A stretch of 64,000 bases of DNA from Sphingomonas aerophila (GCF_014199305.1 NZ_JACIJK010000008.1:62001-126000), one strand, 5' to 3'; counted from the stretch's first letter, positions 53,955-63,653 are shown. Notes: a model not told the origin generated them from the sequence alone. Program-made: numbers and translations.

Positions 53955-55490
53955 ATGATCAAGCATGCACTCCCCGTCACTCGAGAGGCGGACTTTTCCG
54001 CCTGGTACCAGGCCGTCATCGCGGAAGGTGATCTGGCCGAAGAGTCCGGCGTGCGCGGATGCATGGTGATCCGTCCCTGGGGCTATGGCATTTGGGAACG
54101 GATCCAGCGCCTGCTCGATGACCGCATCAAGGCCACAGGGCACGAAAACTGCTATTTCCCGCTCTTCATTCCGCTGTCCTATTTCGAGAAGGAGGCGGAG
54201 CACGTCGAGGGTTTCGCCAAGGAGATGGCGGTAGTCACCCACCATCGCCTCGTCTCGGACAGGAAGGGCGGGCTGGTCCCCGATCCCGAGGCGAAGCTGG
54301 AAGAGCCGCTGGTCGTCCGCCCGACGTCGGAAACGGTGATCGGCTCCGCCTTTTCTCGCTGGGTCCAGTCTTGGCGCGATCTGCCAGTTCTCATCAACCA
54401 ATGGGCGAACGTCGTACGTTGGGAGATGCGCACACGCATGTTCCTGCGCACCAGCGAGTTCCTGTGGCAGGAGGGGCATACGGCCCACGCGACCGCACAG
54501 GAAGCGCGAGAAGAGACGCGCAAGATGCTGGAAGTATACCGTTCCTTCGCGGAGGACTGCCTGGCGCTTCACGTCGTTGCAGGCGAAAAGCCGGAGAACG
54601 AGCGCTTTCCGGGCGCTGTTGAAACCTGGTCGATCGAGGCGATGATGGCCGACGGCAAGGCGCTGCAGGCCGGAACCAGCCATTTCCTCGGCACCAACTT
54701 CGCGTCGGCACAGAACATTCGCTTCCAGAACGCTGAAGGTCAGCTTGAGTTGGCCAACACGACCAGTTGGGGCGTGTCGACGCGCATGATCGGCGGCGTG
54801 ATCATGGTCCATGGCGACGACGACGGTCTGCGTTGTCCGCCCAAGATCGCCCCGTGGCAGGTGGTGATCGTTCCCATGCTGCGCGACAAGCCGGAAGATG
54901 AGGCGATCGTCAGCTATTGCAGGCAGTTGCAGGCCGATCTTGCTTCAGGCTCTGCTCTTGGCGAGCCGATCCGGGCTCTACTCGATCTCAAGCCAGCCAA
55001 GTCCACCGCCAAGCGTTGGGGCTGGGTGAAGAAGGGGGCGCCGATCATCGTCGAGGTTGGCGGTCGGGACGTCGAGGGCGGCAACGTGTCGGTCGTTCGG
55101 CGTGATTCGCTGTATCGTGATGACGGCAAGCTCCACGCTGCCATCCTGCCGCGCGCCGACTTCGTGGGCCAAGCAGGCTCCCTGCTGGAATCGATCCAGC
55201 ACGCTTTGTACGAACAATCAACGCTGGCGCTCCGCTCCCGGATCGCGCCGGTGGAGGATTGGGCGGCGATCCAGGCGATGTTCGGCGAGGACGCGCGCAA
55301 CCCTGGCTGGGCCGATGTCGCCTGGTCCAAGCCGACTGGCGCCGAGCTCGACTCCGTGGTGGAGCGATTGAAGGCGCTGAAACTCACCATCCGGAACGCG
55401 CCCGAGGGGCAGACCGGCCATGCTGGCGCGGCCTGCATCTTCACCGGCGCGCCGGCCGTGGAGCGGGTGCTGATCGGGCGCTCCTATTGA
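53955..55490 (+). CDS. proS: Proline-tRNA ligase, archaeal/eukaryotic-like (type 3)
   Basis: A 511-residue class II synthetase. It has RPWGYGIWERIQ, RPTSETVIGSAFSRWVQSWRDLPVLINQWANVVRWEMRTRMFLRTSEFLWQEGHTAHA (motif 2 region) and TTSWGVSTRMIGGVIMVHGDDDGLRCPPK (motif 3), ending in the type 3 C-terminal Tyr (IGRSY). The editing insertion of the E. coli type is missing. Most alphaproteobacteria carry the shorter type 2 enzyme, so this form hints at old transfer. Frame opens earlier at 53772 inside the Cas5d-like gene. Start MIKHALPVT at 53955. Confidence 0.93.
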   Translation: MIKHALPVTREADFSAWYQAVIAEGDLAEESGVRGCMVIRPWGYGIWERIQRLLDDRIKATGHENCYFPLFIPLSYFEKEAEHVEGFAKEMAVVTHHRLVSDRKGGLVPDPEAKLEEPLVVRPTSETVIGSAFSRWVQSWRDLPVLINQWANVVRWEMRTRMFLRTSEFLWQEGHTAHATAQEAREETRKMLEVYRSFAEDCLALHVVAGEKPENERFPGAVETWSIEAMMADGKALQAGTSHFLGTNFASAQNIRFQNAEGQLELANTTSWGVSTRMIGGVIMVHGDDDGLRCPPKIAPWQVVIVPMLRDKPEDEAIVSYCRQLQADLASGSALGEPIRALLDLKPAKSTAKRWGWVKKGAPIIVEVGGRDVEGGNVSVVRRDSLYRDDGKLHAAILPRADFVGQAGSLLESIQHALYEQSTLALRSRIAPVEDWAAIQAMFGEDARNPGWADVAWSKPTGAELDSVVERLKALKLTIRNAPEGQTGHAGAACIFTGAPAVERVLIGRSY

Positions 55491-56662
55491 CCGCCACTCA
55501 CGATGCCATTGTTCTGGGAGCCGGTGCGGCCGGCCTGATGTGCGCTGGCGCGGCGGGGCAGCGTGGCCGGCGAATACTGCTGGTCGATCATAATCCGGCG
55601 CCCGGGGCCAAGATCCTGATCTCCGGCGGCGGGCGGTGCAACTTCACGAATATCGGGACCGCGCCCGACCGGTTCGTGTCGGCCAATCCTCACTTCGCTC
55701 GTTCGGCGCTCGGGCGGTACACGCCGGCTGACTTTCTGGCGCTGGTCGAGGCGCATGGGATCGCGTGGCACGAGAAGACCTTGGGCCAGTTGTTTTGTGA
55801 CGGTTCGGCACGCCAGATCGTCGCGATGCTGATAGCGGAGTGCGATCGCGGCGGGGTGGAGCAGGCGTTGGGTGTGCCGGTTTCAGCCGTCGATCAGGCC
55901 GATGGCCTTTTTCGAGTTACGCTGGGCAGCCGAGTGGTGACGGCGCCTCGCCTGGTGGTCGCAACCGGCGGGCCGTCCATTCCAAAGCTCGGGGCAACCA
56001 GCTTCGCCTATGATCTCGCTCGCCGGTTCGGCCTCAAGATCGTGGAGCCGCGACCCGCGCTGGTGCCGCTGACCTTGGGAGCGGAGGAGGCGTTGTTCCG
56101 CACCCTTTCCGGGGTCGCGACCGAGGTGGTGGCAAGCGCTGGCGCCGGGCGGTTCCGGGAGGCAGCGCTGTTCACCCATCGGGGGCTGTCAGGCCCGGCG
56201 ATCCTGCAGGTGTCGAGCTACTGGCGTCATGGTGACAGCGTGGCGCTGAACCTGCTCCCGGACCAGCAGGGCGGATGGCTTCGCGCTGCGAAGCGAGAGC
56301 AGCCCCGCGCGACACTGCGACGTGCGCTCGGCCGGCAGTTGCCTGACCGTTTGGCGGAAGCATTGGCGGACCGTATCGCGATCACGACAGAACTGGCCAA
56401 CACGCCCGACCGCGCACTCGAGTCAGCGGAAAGACTGCTCTCCGCCTGGACCGTGACGCCCACCGGCACCGAGGGCTTCGCCAAGGCGGAGGTCACCGTA
56501 GGAGGGGTCAGTACCGCCGACCTCGACCAGCGAACGCTGGAGGCCAAGCGCGTTCCCGGCCTGCACGTAATTGGCGAGGCGGTGGACGTGACCGGATGGC
56601 TTGGCGGGTATAACTTTCAATGGGCTTGGGCGAGCGGTGTCGCGGCAGGGCAGGCGCTCTGA
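55487..56662 (+). CDS. NAD(P)/FAD-dependent oxidoreductase, BaiN/HI0933 family
   Basis: A 391-residue flavoprotein. The N-terminus AIVLGAGAAGLMCAGAAGQRGRRILLVDHN binds FAD, ISGGGRCNFTN is the HI0933-family signature, and the C-terminus (VTVGGVSTADLDQRTLEAKRVPGLHVIGEAVDVTGWLGGYNFQWAWASG) is characteristic. Substrates are not settled for most members. No ATG or GTG fits; TTG at 55487, overlapping the proS TGA, is the likely start. Confidence 0.85.
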   Translation: MTATHDAIVLGAGAAGLMCAGAAGQRGRRILLVDHNPAPGAKILISGGGRCNFTNIGTAPDRFVSANPHFARSALGRYTPADFLALVEAHGIAWHEKTLGQLFCDGSARQIVAMLIAECDRGGVEQALGVPVSAVDQADGLFRVTLGSRVVTAPRLVVATGGPSIPKLGATSFAYDLARRFGLKIVEPRPALVPLTLGAEEALFRTLSGVATEVVASAGAGRFREAALFTHRGLSGPAILQVSSYWRHGDSVALNLLPDQQGGWLRAAKREQPRATLRRALGRQLPDRLAEALADRIAITTELANTPDRALESAERLLSAWTVTPTGTEGFAKAEVTVGGVSTADLDQRTLEAKRVPGLHVIGEAVDVTGWLGGYNFQWAWASGVAAGQAL

Positions 56663-56750
56663 TCGGGTCTGTGCTGAATAGCGGACTACACGGCTGACCG
56701 GCCTGTCGCTTGCCTTCCCGTCTCGTCGTCGCCACCTTTGTTGCACCCCG

Positions 56751-56785
56751 AAGTGGAACCATGCGTTCAGCTTTCCACTTTTTCA
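56751..56785 (+). terminator. Hairpin with T-run just upstream of rnr
   Basis: aagtggaa pairs perfectly with ttccactt (14-base loop), followed by ttt. It ends about 20 bases before the rnr ATG. It may end the upstream flavoprotein transcript or attenuate rnr itself. Confidence 0.55.
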
Positions 56786-56803
56786 CCTCACCTCGGAAAC
56801 CTG

Positions 56804-59017
56804 ATGCCCAAGCGCCCGCCGCCCGGCCTGCCCACCCGCCAGCAGATCCTCGATTTCATCGCCAGCTCTGACGTGCCCGCCGGAAAGCGGGAGATCGCAC
56901 GCGCCTTCGCCCTGTCAGCGCAGGAGAAGATCGGGCTCAAGGCGTTGCTAAAGGACATGGCTGACGAGGGGCTGATCGACTCCGCTCCCGGGCGTGCGTT
57001 CCACAAGATGGGCGGGCTGCCGAAGGTGACCGTGCTTCGCATCGTCGATGTCGATGATGGCGCCAACGTCTGGGCGGTGCCCGATCGCTGGGAGGCTGAG
57101 ACGCCATCCCCGCGATTGCGTGTGCGCGAACGCAAGCGGGGCAGCCTGGGCGTGGGTGAACGCGTGCTGGCGCGAACGGAAGAAGCGGGTTCGGGCTGGA
57201 TCGCCCATCCCATGAAGACGCTGCCGCGTTCGGCCGAGCAGATGCTGGGCGTGCTGCGCGGCGAGGGCGACCGGCTGTGGCTGACCGGCGTGGAAAAGAA
57301 GGACCGGCGCGAGTACCCGGTGTCGGACGCGGGCGATGCGGGACCGGGAGACCTGGTCATGGCGGAAAAGGCGGGCCGTCCGCCACGGATCACGGCGCGC
57401 GTGGTCGAGCGGCTGGGTGATCCGTTCCAGCCCCGCAGTTTCTCCCTTATCGCTATTCACAAATTCGAGATCCCCGACCAGTTTACCGACGATACGCTGG
57501 CCGAAGCGGAGCGTGTGTCTAAGCAGCCGCTGGGGGATGATCGCGAGGACCTGACCCACCTGCCGATCGTCGCAATCGACCCGGCCGATGCACGCGACCA
57601 TGACGACGCGGTGTGGGCAACGCCCGACGACGATCCCGGCAATGATGGTGGTTGGAAGGCGATCATCGCAATTGCCGACGTGTCCTTCTACGTCCGTCCT
57701 GGTTCGCCAATCGACCGTGATGCACGCCGGCGCGGCAACAGTGTCTACTTCCCCGACCGGGTCGTGCCGATGCTGCCCGAGATCCTGTCGGCGGAGGTTT
57801 GTTCGCTGAAGGAAGGCGAGGATCGCGCGGCGCTCGCCTGCCACATCCAGGTGACGCCCTCCGGCGCGCTTAAGTCCTGGCGGTTTACGCGCGCCCGCGT
57901 CCGGATCGCGGCGAACATAGCCTATGAAGAAGCTCAGGCCGCCATCGACGGCACGCTGGACCACCCGCTGACTGAGAGGGCGCTGAAGCCGCTCTGGGAC
58001 TGCTGGCGTGCGCTGCTGAAGGGGCGGGAGGCCCGGGAGCCGCTCGACCTCGACCTGCCCGAACGGCGAGTGCTGCTGGACGAGATGGGGCGCATCCTGT
58101 CGGTTGCTCCGCGCGAGCGGCTCGATGCACACCGACTTATCGAGGACTACATGATCGCGGCGAACGTCGCGGCAGCCAAGGCGCTGGAGATAAAGAAGGC
58201 GCCGGTCATGTATCGCGTCCATGAACCGCCTGCGCGGGAAAAGCTGGCGGCGCTCAAGGATTACCTGGAAACTTACGGCGTTGCCTTCACGCTCGGCCAG
58301 GTTATCCGGCCCGCGACCTTTAACCGTATCCTGGAGCGGGTGGGACAGGCGGATTTCCGCCCGCAGGTGATGGAACAGGTGCTGCGGACGCAGACCCAGG
58401 CCTATTATGCGCCAGTGAACCAAGGCCATTTCGGGCTTTCGCTCGGCAGCTATGCCCACTTCACTTCGCCCATCCGCCGCTATGCCGACCTGCTGGTGCA
58501 TCGGTCGCTGGTGGCGGCCTACAAGCTTGGTCCGGGTTGCCTGACGGCGGACGAGGGCGCGGGCATGGAGCGGATCGGGGAGAGCATCTCCACGCTCGAG
58601 AGGCGGGCCATGGAGGCAGAGCGCGACACGATCGACCGCTATGTCGCCGCGTTCCTGTCCGAACGGGTCGGCGAAACGGTCGAGGCCCGGATCACGGGCG
58701 TTGCGAACTTTGGGTTTTTCGCCACGGTCGAGGGCGTGGGTGGCGACGGGCTGGTCGGCGTGCGTGACCTGGGCGGCGAATATTTCCGCTTCGACGAGGC
58801 CGCGCGCAAGCTGGTCGGCGAGCATTCGGGCGATGAATATTCGCTTGGACAGAGGCTTCGGCTTCGCCTGGCAGAGGCGAACCCGGTATCAGGCGCGCTC
58901 CGCTTTGAGTTGCCCCAGGCGACCGCTGGTGTCAGCGCCCCGCCCCCGACCGGCCGCCCGCGCGTGCTGAAGCGGCGTGGTCGTCCGGCTAACATTCGTC
59001 ATCAGGGGAGGAAGTAA
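56804..59017 (+). CDS. rnr: Ribonuclease R
   Basis: A 737-residue 3'-to-5' exoribonuclease able to degrade structured RNA. An N-terminal winged-helix region (TRQQILDFIASSDVPAGKREIARAF) precedes cold-shock domains. The RNB catalytic core has IDPADARDHDDAVWA (metal-binding Asp) and HFTSPIRRYADLLVHR, and the S1 domain shows VEARITGVANFGFFATVEGVGGDGLV near the end, followed by a basic tail. Start MPKRPPPG at 56804. Followed 1 base later by a small membrane-protein gene. Confidence 0.95.
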   Translation: MPKRPPPGLPTRQQILDFIASSDVPAGKREIARAFALSAQEKIGLKALLKDMADEGLIDSAPGRAFHKMGGLPKVTVLRIVDVDDGANVWAVPDRWEAETPSPRLRVRERKRGSLGVGERVLARTEEAGSGWIAHPMKTLPRSAEQMLGVLRGEGDRLWLTGVEKKDRREYPVSDAGDAGPGDLVMAEKAGRPPRITARVVERLGDPFQPRSFSLIAIHKFEIPDQFTDDTLAEAERVSKQPLGDDREDLTHLPIVAIDPADARDHDDAVWATPDDDPGNDGGWKAIIAIADVSFYVRPGSPIDRDARRRGNSVYFPDRVVPMLPEILSAEVCSLKEGEDRAALACHIQVTPSGALKSWRFTRARVRIAANIAYEEAQAAIDGTLDHPLTERALKPLWDCWRALLKGREAREPLDLDLPERRVLLDEMGRILSVAPRERLDAHRLIEDYMIAANVAAAKALEIKKAPVMYRVHEPPAREKLAALKDYLETYGVAFTLGQVIRPATFNRILERVGQADFRPQVMEQVLRTQTQAYYAPVNQGHFGLSLGSYAHFTSPIRRYADLLVHRSLVAAYKLGPGCLTADEGAGMERIGESISTLERRAMEAERDTIDRYVAAFLSERVGETVEARITGVANFGFFATVEGVGGDGLVGVRDLGGEYFRFDEAARKLVGEHSGDEYSLGQRLRLRLAEANPVSGALRFELPQATAGVSAPPPTGRPRVLKRRGRPANIRHQGRK

Positions 59018-59018
59018 C

Positions 59019-59324
59019 ATGTCTGGAGCCGCCGTAGCCGTTCTCGTTGCCAAGGCACGCCAGCGTATCGTCCACCACTTCCTGGAAGCGGACGCGACGA
59101 CAAGGGAGCGCGCGGTCGCGTTTACACCGCGTGACCGCCGCCTGGATCGGCGGATGTTCACCTCCATGGTGCAGTTCGGCGCACTGCAGGAGGCCGACAC
59201 GGGCAATTACTGGCTGGACGAGAAGCGTTATGCCGACTTCCGCAAGGAACGGCTCGCGCGCGTGCTCGGCATCCTGGCAATTGCGGGGTTCGCAGTGGCT
59301 GGCGCGATGGCGGTCGCCGGTTAG
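59019..59324 (+). CDS. Small membrane protein of unknown function, downstream of rnr
   Basis: A 101-residue protein. The first 70 residues are soluble and helical (ARQRIVHHFLEADATTRERAVAFTPRDRRLDRRMF). A single C-terminal membrane helix follows (VLGILAIAGFAVAGAMAV), so it is tail-anchored. The ATG follows ggggaggaag, and the gene is one base from the rnr stop, so both share a transcript. No family recognised. Its end overlaps the convergent gene by four bases. Confidence 0.72.
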   Translation: MSGAAVAVLVAKARQRIVHHFLEADATTRERAVAFTPRDRRLDRRMFTSMVQFGALQEADTGNYWLDEKRYADFRKERLARVLGILAIAGFAVAGAMAVAG

Positions 59325-60484
59325 CCTGCGGTAAAGGTGAGCCCGGCGCCGGCCTGCAACCGGCGTCGCAGCGGCGTCGCCATCAGCGCGCCCGGCGTCC
59401 AGATCCCGCCGCCGCCGCCGACGTCGAGGAGAAGGCACAGGGCGGCCTCTGCGATCATTCGGCTGGTGGAACCATAGCCGGGATCCCGGTCGCCGGTAAC
59501 CACCGCGTCTAGACGGGTGCCGTCCGGCATCAGCCCGACGAACAGCAGGTCATAGCAACCGCTCTCCCGCTCCTGCCGGCTCGGGCCCTCACCAGGCTTC
59601 GGTCCCTTGTCGCCGCCGAGTGGGTTCATCTTGGCAAGTGCCTCTGCGGCGACGCGTCCCATGTCGCCCAGGCCCGGCGCAACGATCATCTCGTCGTAAA
59701 CGAAGTCCGTTCCGTACGGGTGGCCGGCGAGCAGGTTGGTGCGGTGGACGTTCTTGGTGTTGATCGGCGCCATGATGAACGGCGCCACCCAGCAGCCGAT
59801 CGTGCCATCATATTCGGGCAGCAAGCCGGTTGGCTGGTGCGGCCCCTTGAACCCCGGAGTGAGGGCGAAGGGGCTCGCGAGCAACAGGCCCAGCTTCGGA
59901 TCGCGGGTTATCGCCGCAAGGGTCGCCTTCAGGCTGGCGACAGTGCCACCTGACGCGCTGCCCTTCATGTGGCGCACACGCCCTTTCACTCGCGGCGCCG
60001 GTATGCCGAAGCGCGCCTTTGCCGCTTCCTGCAGGGTCCAGACACCGAGATCGAAGGGGATGGAGTCAGACCCGCAGGAGAAGACGATGCGGGCCCCGGT
60101 GCGCTTCGCCGTCGCCTCATGCGCGTCGATCATCTCGCGCATCCACAGCGGCTCTCCGCACAGGTCGACATAGGCAGTGCCTGCCTGCGCACAGGCGGCG
60201 ATGAGTTCGCTGCCATAGAGCTGATAGGGGCCAACGGTGCTGACCACGACCCGCGCGCGGGCGGCGAGGGTGGTGAGAGTCTCTGGCCTCGCTGCATCCG
60301 CGATTACCAGCGGCAGGTCGGCTGGGGCGCCAACAGCGTCGCGTACCTGCGCCAGCTTTTCAGGTGACCGGCCCGCGATGGCCCAACTCACCCCGTCGGG
60401 GCACGCGCTGGCCATGTACTCGACAACGAGCTGGCCGGTGAACCCGGTCGCGCCATAGATGACGATGTCAAACTCGCGGTCCAT
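59321..60484 (-). CDS. Saccharopine dehydrogenase-like/trans-acting enoyl reductase family protein
   Basis: A 387-residue NAD(P)-binding protein starting DIVIYGATGFTGQLVVEYM (Rossmann motif), with VVSTVGPYQLYG and TAYVDLCGEPLWMREMID, both typical of the saccharopine reductase-like group that includes mycobacterial trans-acting enoyl reductases. No membrane segment. The substrate is probably a lipid or polyketide intermediate, but that is inference. It lies 11 bases after the ABC exporter gene on the same strand. Confidence 0.85.
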   Translation of the reverse strand: MDREFDIVIYGATGFTGQLVVEYMASACPDGVSWAIAGRSPEKLAQVRDAVGAPADLPLVIADAARPETLTTLAARARVVVSTVGPYQLYGSELIAACAQAGTAYVDLCGEPLWMREMIDAHEATAKRTGARIVFSCGSDSIPFDLGVWTLQEAAKARFGIPAPRVKGRVRHMKGSASGGTVASLKATLAAITRDPKLGLLLASPFALTPGFKGPHQPTGLLPEYDGTIGCWVAPFIMAPINTKNVHRTNLLAGHPYGTDFVYDEMIVAPGLGDMGRVAAEALAKMNPLGGDKGPKPGEGPSRQERESGCYDLLFVGLMPDGTRLDAVVTGDRDPGYGSTSRMIAEAALCLLLDVGGGGGIWTPGALMATPLRRRLQAGAGLTFTAG

Positions 60485-60495
60485 ACGACTCTCCG

Positions 60496-62346
60496 TCAGG
60501 CAGCGTCGCTAAATTGCAGTCGGGCGAGGCGGGCGTAAAGGCCGCTGCGCTCGACCAGGCTGGCGTGGGTACCTTCCTCCACGATTCGGCCGCCGTCCAT
60601 GACGATGATGCGCCCGGCACGACGAACGGTGGCCAGACGATGAGCGATGACCAGGGTCGTGCGGCTATCCATCAGCCGTTCGAGCGCTTCCTGCACCAGT
60701 CGTTCGCTGTCAGCGTCCAGCGCGCTGGTCGCCTCGTCCAGCAGCAATAGCGGAGCGTCGCGCAGCAGCGCGCGGGCGATGGTGACCCGCTGGCGCTGAC
60801 CGCCCGACAAGCGAGCGCCACCCTCGCCCAGAAAGGTGTCGAGCCTGTCGGGAAGCTTGTGCAGGAACTCCGCGGCATTGGCTGCCTCCGCCGCGGCCCA
60901 GAGCTGATCGTCGGTCGCTTCCCACGCGCCGTATCGAAGATTGTCGCGGGCAGAGGCTCCGAAGATCACCGTTTCCTGCGGCACCAGGGCGATCCGACGG
61001 CGGATTTCAGCGGGATCAGCATCGCGCAGGTCGACGCCGTCCAGCGTCACGCGCCCACCCTCGGGATCGTAGAAGCGCTCTGCAAGCTGGAACAGGGTTG
61101 ACTTGCCCGCGCCAGAGGGGCCGACCACGGCCACCGTCTCACCCGGCTCGATCCGCAAGGTCAAGATGTCCAGCGCCGACACCTCTGGCCTGGTCGGATA
61201 GCGGAACAGCACCTGTTCGAACGACAAGGCGCCATTTGCGGGTGTCGGGAGCGAACGGGGGGCTGCCGGCGCGGCAATCTCGGGCTCTTCGCTCATCAAC
61301 GACGCCAGGCGCTCTGCCGCGCCCGATGCGCGCAGAATGTCTCCCCACACTTCCGTTAGCGCGCCGGCAGCGCCGGTGACGATTCCGGCCGTCAGCACGA
61401 ATGCGGTCAGCGAACCGCCGGACAGGCGGCCCGAGGCAACGTCCTGCACCGCTTCCCATAGGATCAGGCTCACCGAACCGAACAGCAGGCCGATCACCAC
61501 CGCCGTCATGACTGCGCGGAGGCCGAAGCGGCGCTTGGCGGTCGCGAAGCTATCCTCGACAGCTTCCTGGAAGCGCTCGCCCTCGCGGCGTTGCTGGCCG
61601 AATGCCTGGACGATCTTCATCGCTCCCAGGGTCTCGACGGCCCTGGCACCCACTTCGGCAAGTCGATCCTGGCTGTTCTTGGAATAGCGCCGCACGCGGG
61701 TGCCAAGCAGCACGATCGGGAGGATCAGCACGGGGATGCCGACCACCAACATGCCGGCCAGCTTGGGTGCGAGCGTGAACAGGTAGATCAGGCCACCCAG
61801 CCCGACGACGGCGTTGCGGAGTGCCACCGACACGGTGGAACCGACTACCTGTTCGATGATGGTTGTGTCCGCGGTCAGGCGCGACGCGATCTCCGAAGGG
61901 CGGTTCTCCTCGAAGTAGCGTGGGGCGAGACGAAGCAGGTTCGCCTGCACCGCGATCCGGATGTCCGCCACGGTTCGCTCGCCAAGCCAGGACACGAAGT
62001 AGAAGCGCACGGCCGTCGCCAGGGCCAGCACAATCACCACGGCGAAAAGGCCCTGGAAGTAAGGCGCGATGGTCGATGGGGACACCCCCTTGGCGAAGCC
62101 GTGGTCCACCACGCGCTGGAAGGTGCGCGGAATGAACAGAGTCGCGCCTGCCGAGGTGAGCAGCGCGAGCAGCGCGATGACGATCTGCACGGGATAGCGC
62201 GAGGCAGTACGCCAAACCATGCGGAGGCTGCCCAGCCCGCGGCGGGTCGGGACGAGCTTGGGACGCGCGGGCGCAGGATCGGGCAGGGGCATGGGCGCGG
62301 GGTTAGCAGCGCCGGGCCTTCCGCTCAACGCGCCCGAGATTGCCAT
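60496..62346 (-). CDS. ABC exporter, fused permease and ATPase (MsbA-like)
   Basis: A 616-residue half-transporter. Six membrane helices lie in roughly residues 50-345, preceded by a Pro/Ala-rich N-terminus. The ATPase domain has Walker A GPSGAGKST near residue 410, signature LSGGQRQR, Walker B LLLLDEATSALD and the switch His in VIAHRLATV. It probably homodimerises. Lipid, peptide or drug efflux are all possible. Start uncertain; an ATG at 62292 is an alternative, and neither has a clear ribosome site. Divergent from phaZ. Confidence 0.9.
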   Translation of the reverse strand: MAISGALSGRPGAANPAPMPLPDPAPARPKLVPTRRGLGSLRMVWRTASRYPVQIVIALLALLTSAGATLFIPRTFQRVVDHGFAKGVSPSTIAPYFQGLFAVVIVLALATAVRFYFVSWLGERTVADIRIAVQANLLRLAPRYFEENRPSEIASRLTADTTIIEQVVGSTVSVALRNAVVGLGGLIYLFTLAPKLAGMLVVGIPVLILPIVLLGTRVRRYSKNSQDRLAEVGARAVETLGAMKIVQAFGQQRREGERFQEAVEDSFATAKRRFGLRAVMTAVVIGLLFGSVSLILWEAVQDVASGRLSGGSLTAFVLTAGIVTGAAGALTEVWGDILRASGAAERLASLMSEEPEIAAPAAPRSLPTPANGALSFEQVLFRYPTRPEVSALDILTLRIEPGETVAVVGPSGAGKSTLFQLAERFYDPEGGRVTLDGVDLRDADPAEIRRRIALVPQETVIFGASARDNLRYGAWEATDDQLWAAAEAANAAEFLHKLPDRLDTFLGEGGARLSGGQRQRVTIARALLRDAPLLLLDEATSALDADSERLVQEALERLMDSRTTLVIAHRLATVRRAGRIIVMDGGRIVEEGTHASLVERSGLYARLARLQFSDAA

Positions 62347-62398
62347 GGACGCGCTTTGCTATACGGAATGACTACCAGATCTCCCGTACGGACTTTCC

Positions 62399-63631
62399 AT
62401 GCTTTACGATGCTTATGAGATGCAGCGGCGCATGCTCGCCGGCGCCAGTGCGATGGCAAGCTGGGGTGCCGACTGGTGGCAGGACCCCGCGAACCCCCTT
62501 TCGCGTCTGGGCGGCAGCACGGTCATGGGCTCTGCGCTGGAGGTATTCGCTCATGCCGCCGCGCCGCGGGGAAAGCCGGCGTTCGGGCTGACACACACGA
62601 CCGTTGACGGACAGCAGGTCGAGGTAGCCGAGGAGATCGTCGACCGGCGCGCCTTTGGTCAGTTGAAACGGTTTCGCAGGGTCGGGATCGAGGGCGGGCC
62701 GCGCCTGCTGATCGTTGCGCCCATGTCCGGTCATTTCGCGACGCTGCTGCGTGGCACAGTGGAGCGGATGCTGCCGGTCGCGGACGTCTACATCACCGAC
62801 TGGCGGGACGCGAAGCTCGTCCCGTTGTCGGACGGTCCTTTCGATCTGGACGACTATATCGATTATGTGATCGGCTTTCTCGAGGCGATCGGTCCGGATG
62901 AAGGCGGGCGTGGCGCACACATGCTTGCCGTGTGTCAGCCGTCGGTACCCTGTTATGCCGCAACAGCCGTCATGAGCGCGCAAGGTAACCCGTGCCGCCC
63001 ACGCACGCTCACCTTGATGGGTGGGCCGGTCGACACGCGAGAGGCGCCGACTGCCGTCAACACGCTCGCCACCGAACGTCCGCGTGCCTGGTTCGAACAG
63101 AATGCGATCGCTACGGTGCCGCAGGGATATCCGGGCGCGGGCCGTCGCGTTTACCCTGGCTTCCTGCAACTCGCCGGCTTTATGTCGATGAACCTTGGCA
63201 ATCACATGATCAGCCACTGGGAGATGTTCAAGCATCTGGTGCAGGGCGATGGCGAAGGCGCGGACGCTACCAAGGCGTTCTACGACGAATACCGGTCCGT
63301 GTGCGACATGACGGCCGAGTTTTACCTGCAAACGGTGGACATCGTCTTCCAGACTCACGCCCTGCCGCGCGGTGAGATGTTCCATCGCGGCCAGCGAGTG
63401 GACCCGGGCGCGATCACCGATGTCGGGCTGCTCGCGATCGAAGGCGAACGCGACGATATTTCGGGGCTGGGCCAGACCCGCGCCGCTCTAACGCTCGCGA
63501 CCAATCTGCCGCACGAGAAAAAGCGCTACATGATGGCTGAAGGCGCCGGGCACTATGGTATTTTCAACGGATCGCGCTGGCGTGACAAGATTGCGCCAAT
63601 GGTTGAGGAATGGATCGCGGCGAACGGCTGA
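62399..63631 (+). CDS. phaZ: Intracellular polyhydroxyalkanoate depolymerase
   Basis: A 410-residue enzyme mobilising stored polyhydroxybutyrate. It begins MLYDAYEMQRRML, has the cysteine nucleophile site VCQPSVPCYAA near residue 180 (family CQPxVP), an ITDW strand and the final region LAIEGERDDISGLGQT and GAGHYGIFNGSRWR with the acid and His. No signal peptide, fitting cytoplasmic granules. No phaC is seen in the window. Confidence 0.92.
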   Translation: MLYDAYEMQRRMLAGASAMASWGADWWQDPANPLSRLGGSTVMGSALEVFAHAAAPRGKPAFGLTHTTVDGQQVEVAEEIVDRRAFGQLKRFRRVGIEGGPRLLIVAPMSGHFATLLRGTVERMLPVADVYITDWRDAKLVPLSDGPFDLDDYIDYVIGFLEAIGPDEGGRGAHMLAVCQPSVPCYAATAVMSAQGNPCRPRTLTLMGGPVDTREAPTAVNTLATERPRAWFEQNAIATVPQGYPGAGRRVYPGFLQLAGFMSMNLGNHMISHWEMFKHLVQGDGEGADATKAFYDEYRSVCDMTAEFYLQTVDIVFQTHALPRGEMFHRGQRVDPGAITDVGLLAIEGERDDISGLGQTRAALTLATNLPHEKKRYMMAEGAGHYGIFNGSRWRDKIAPMVEEWIAANG

Positions 63632-63653
63632 CCTGCCGCTCGCCGCATCCAGT

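Noticed and set aside
56948-58825. 625-codon minus-strand open frame
   Set aside because: Antisense to rnr; no recognisable domain.
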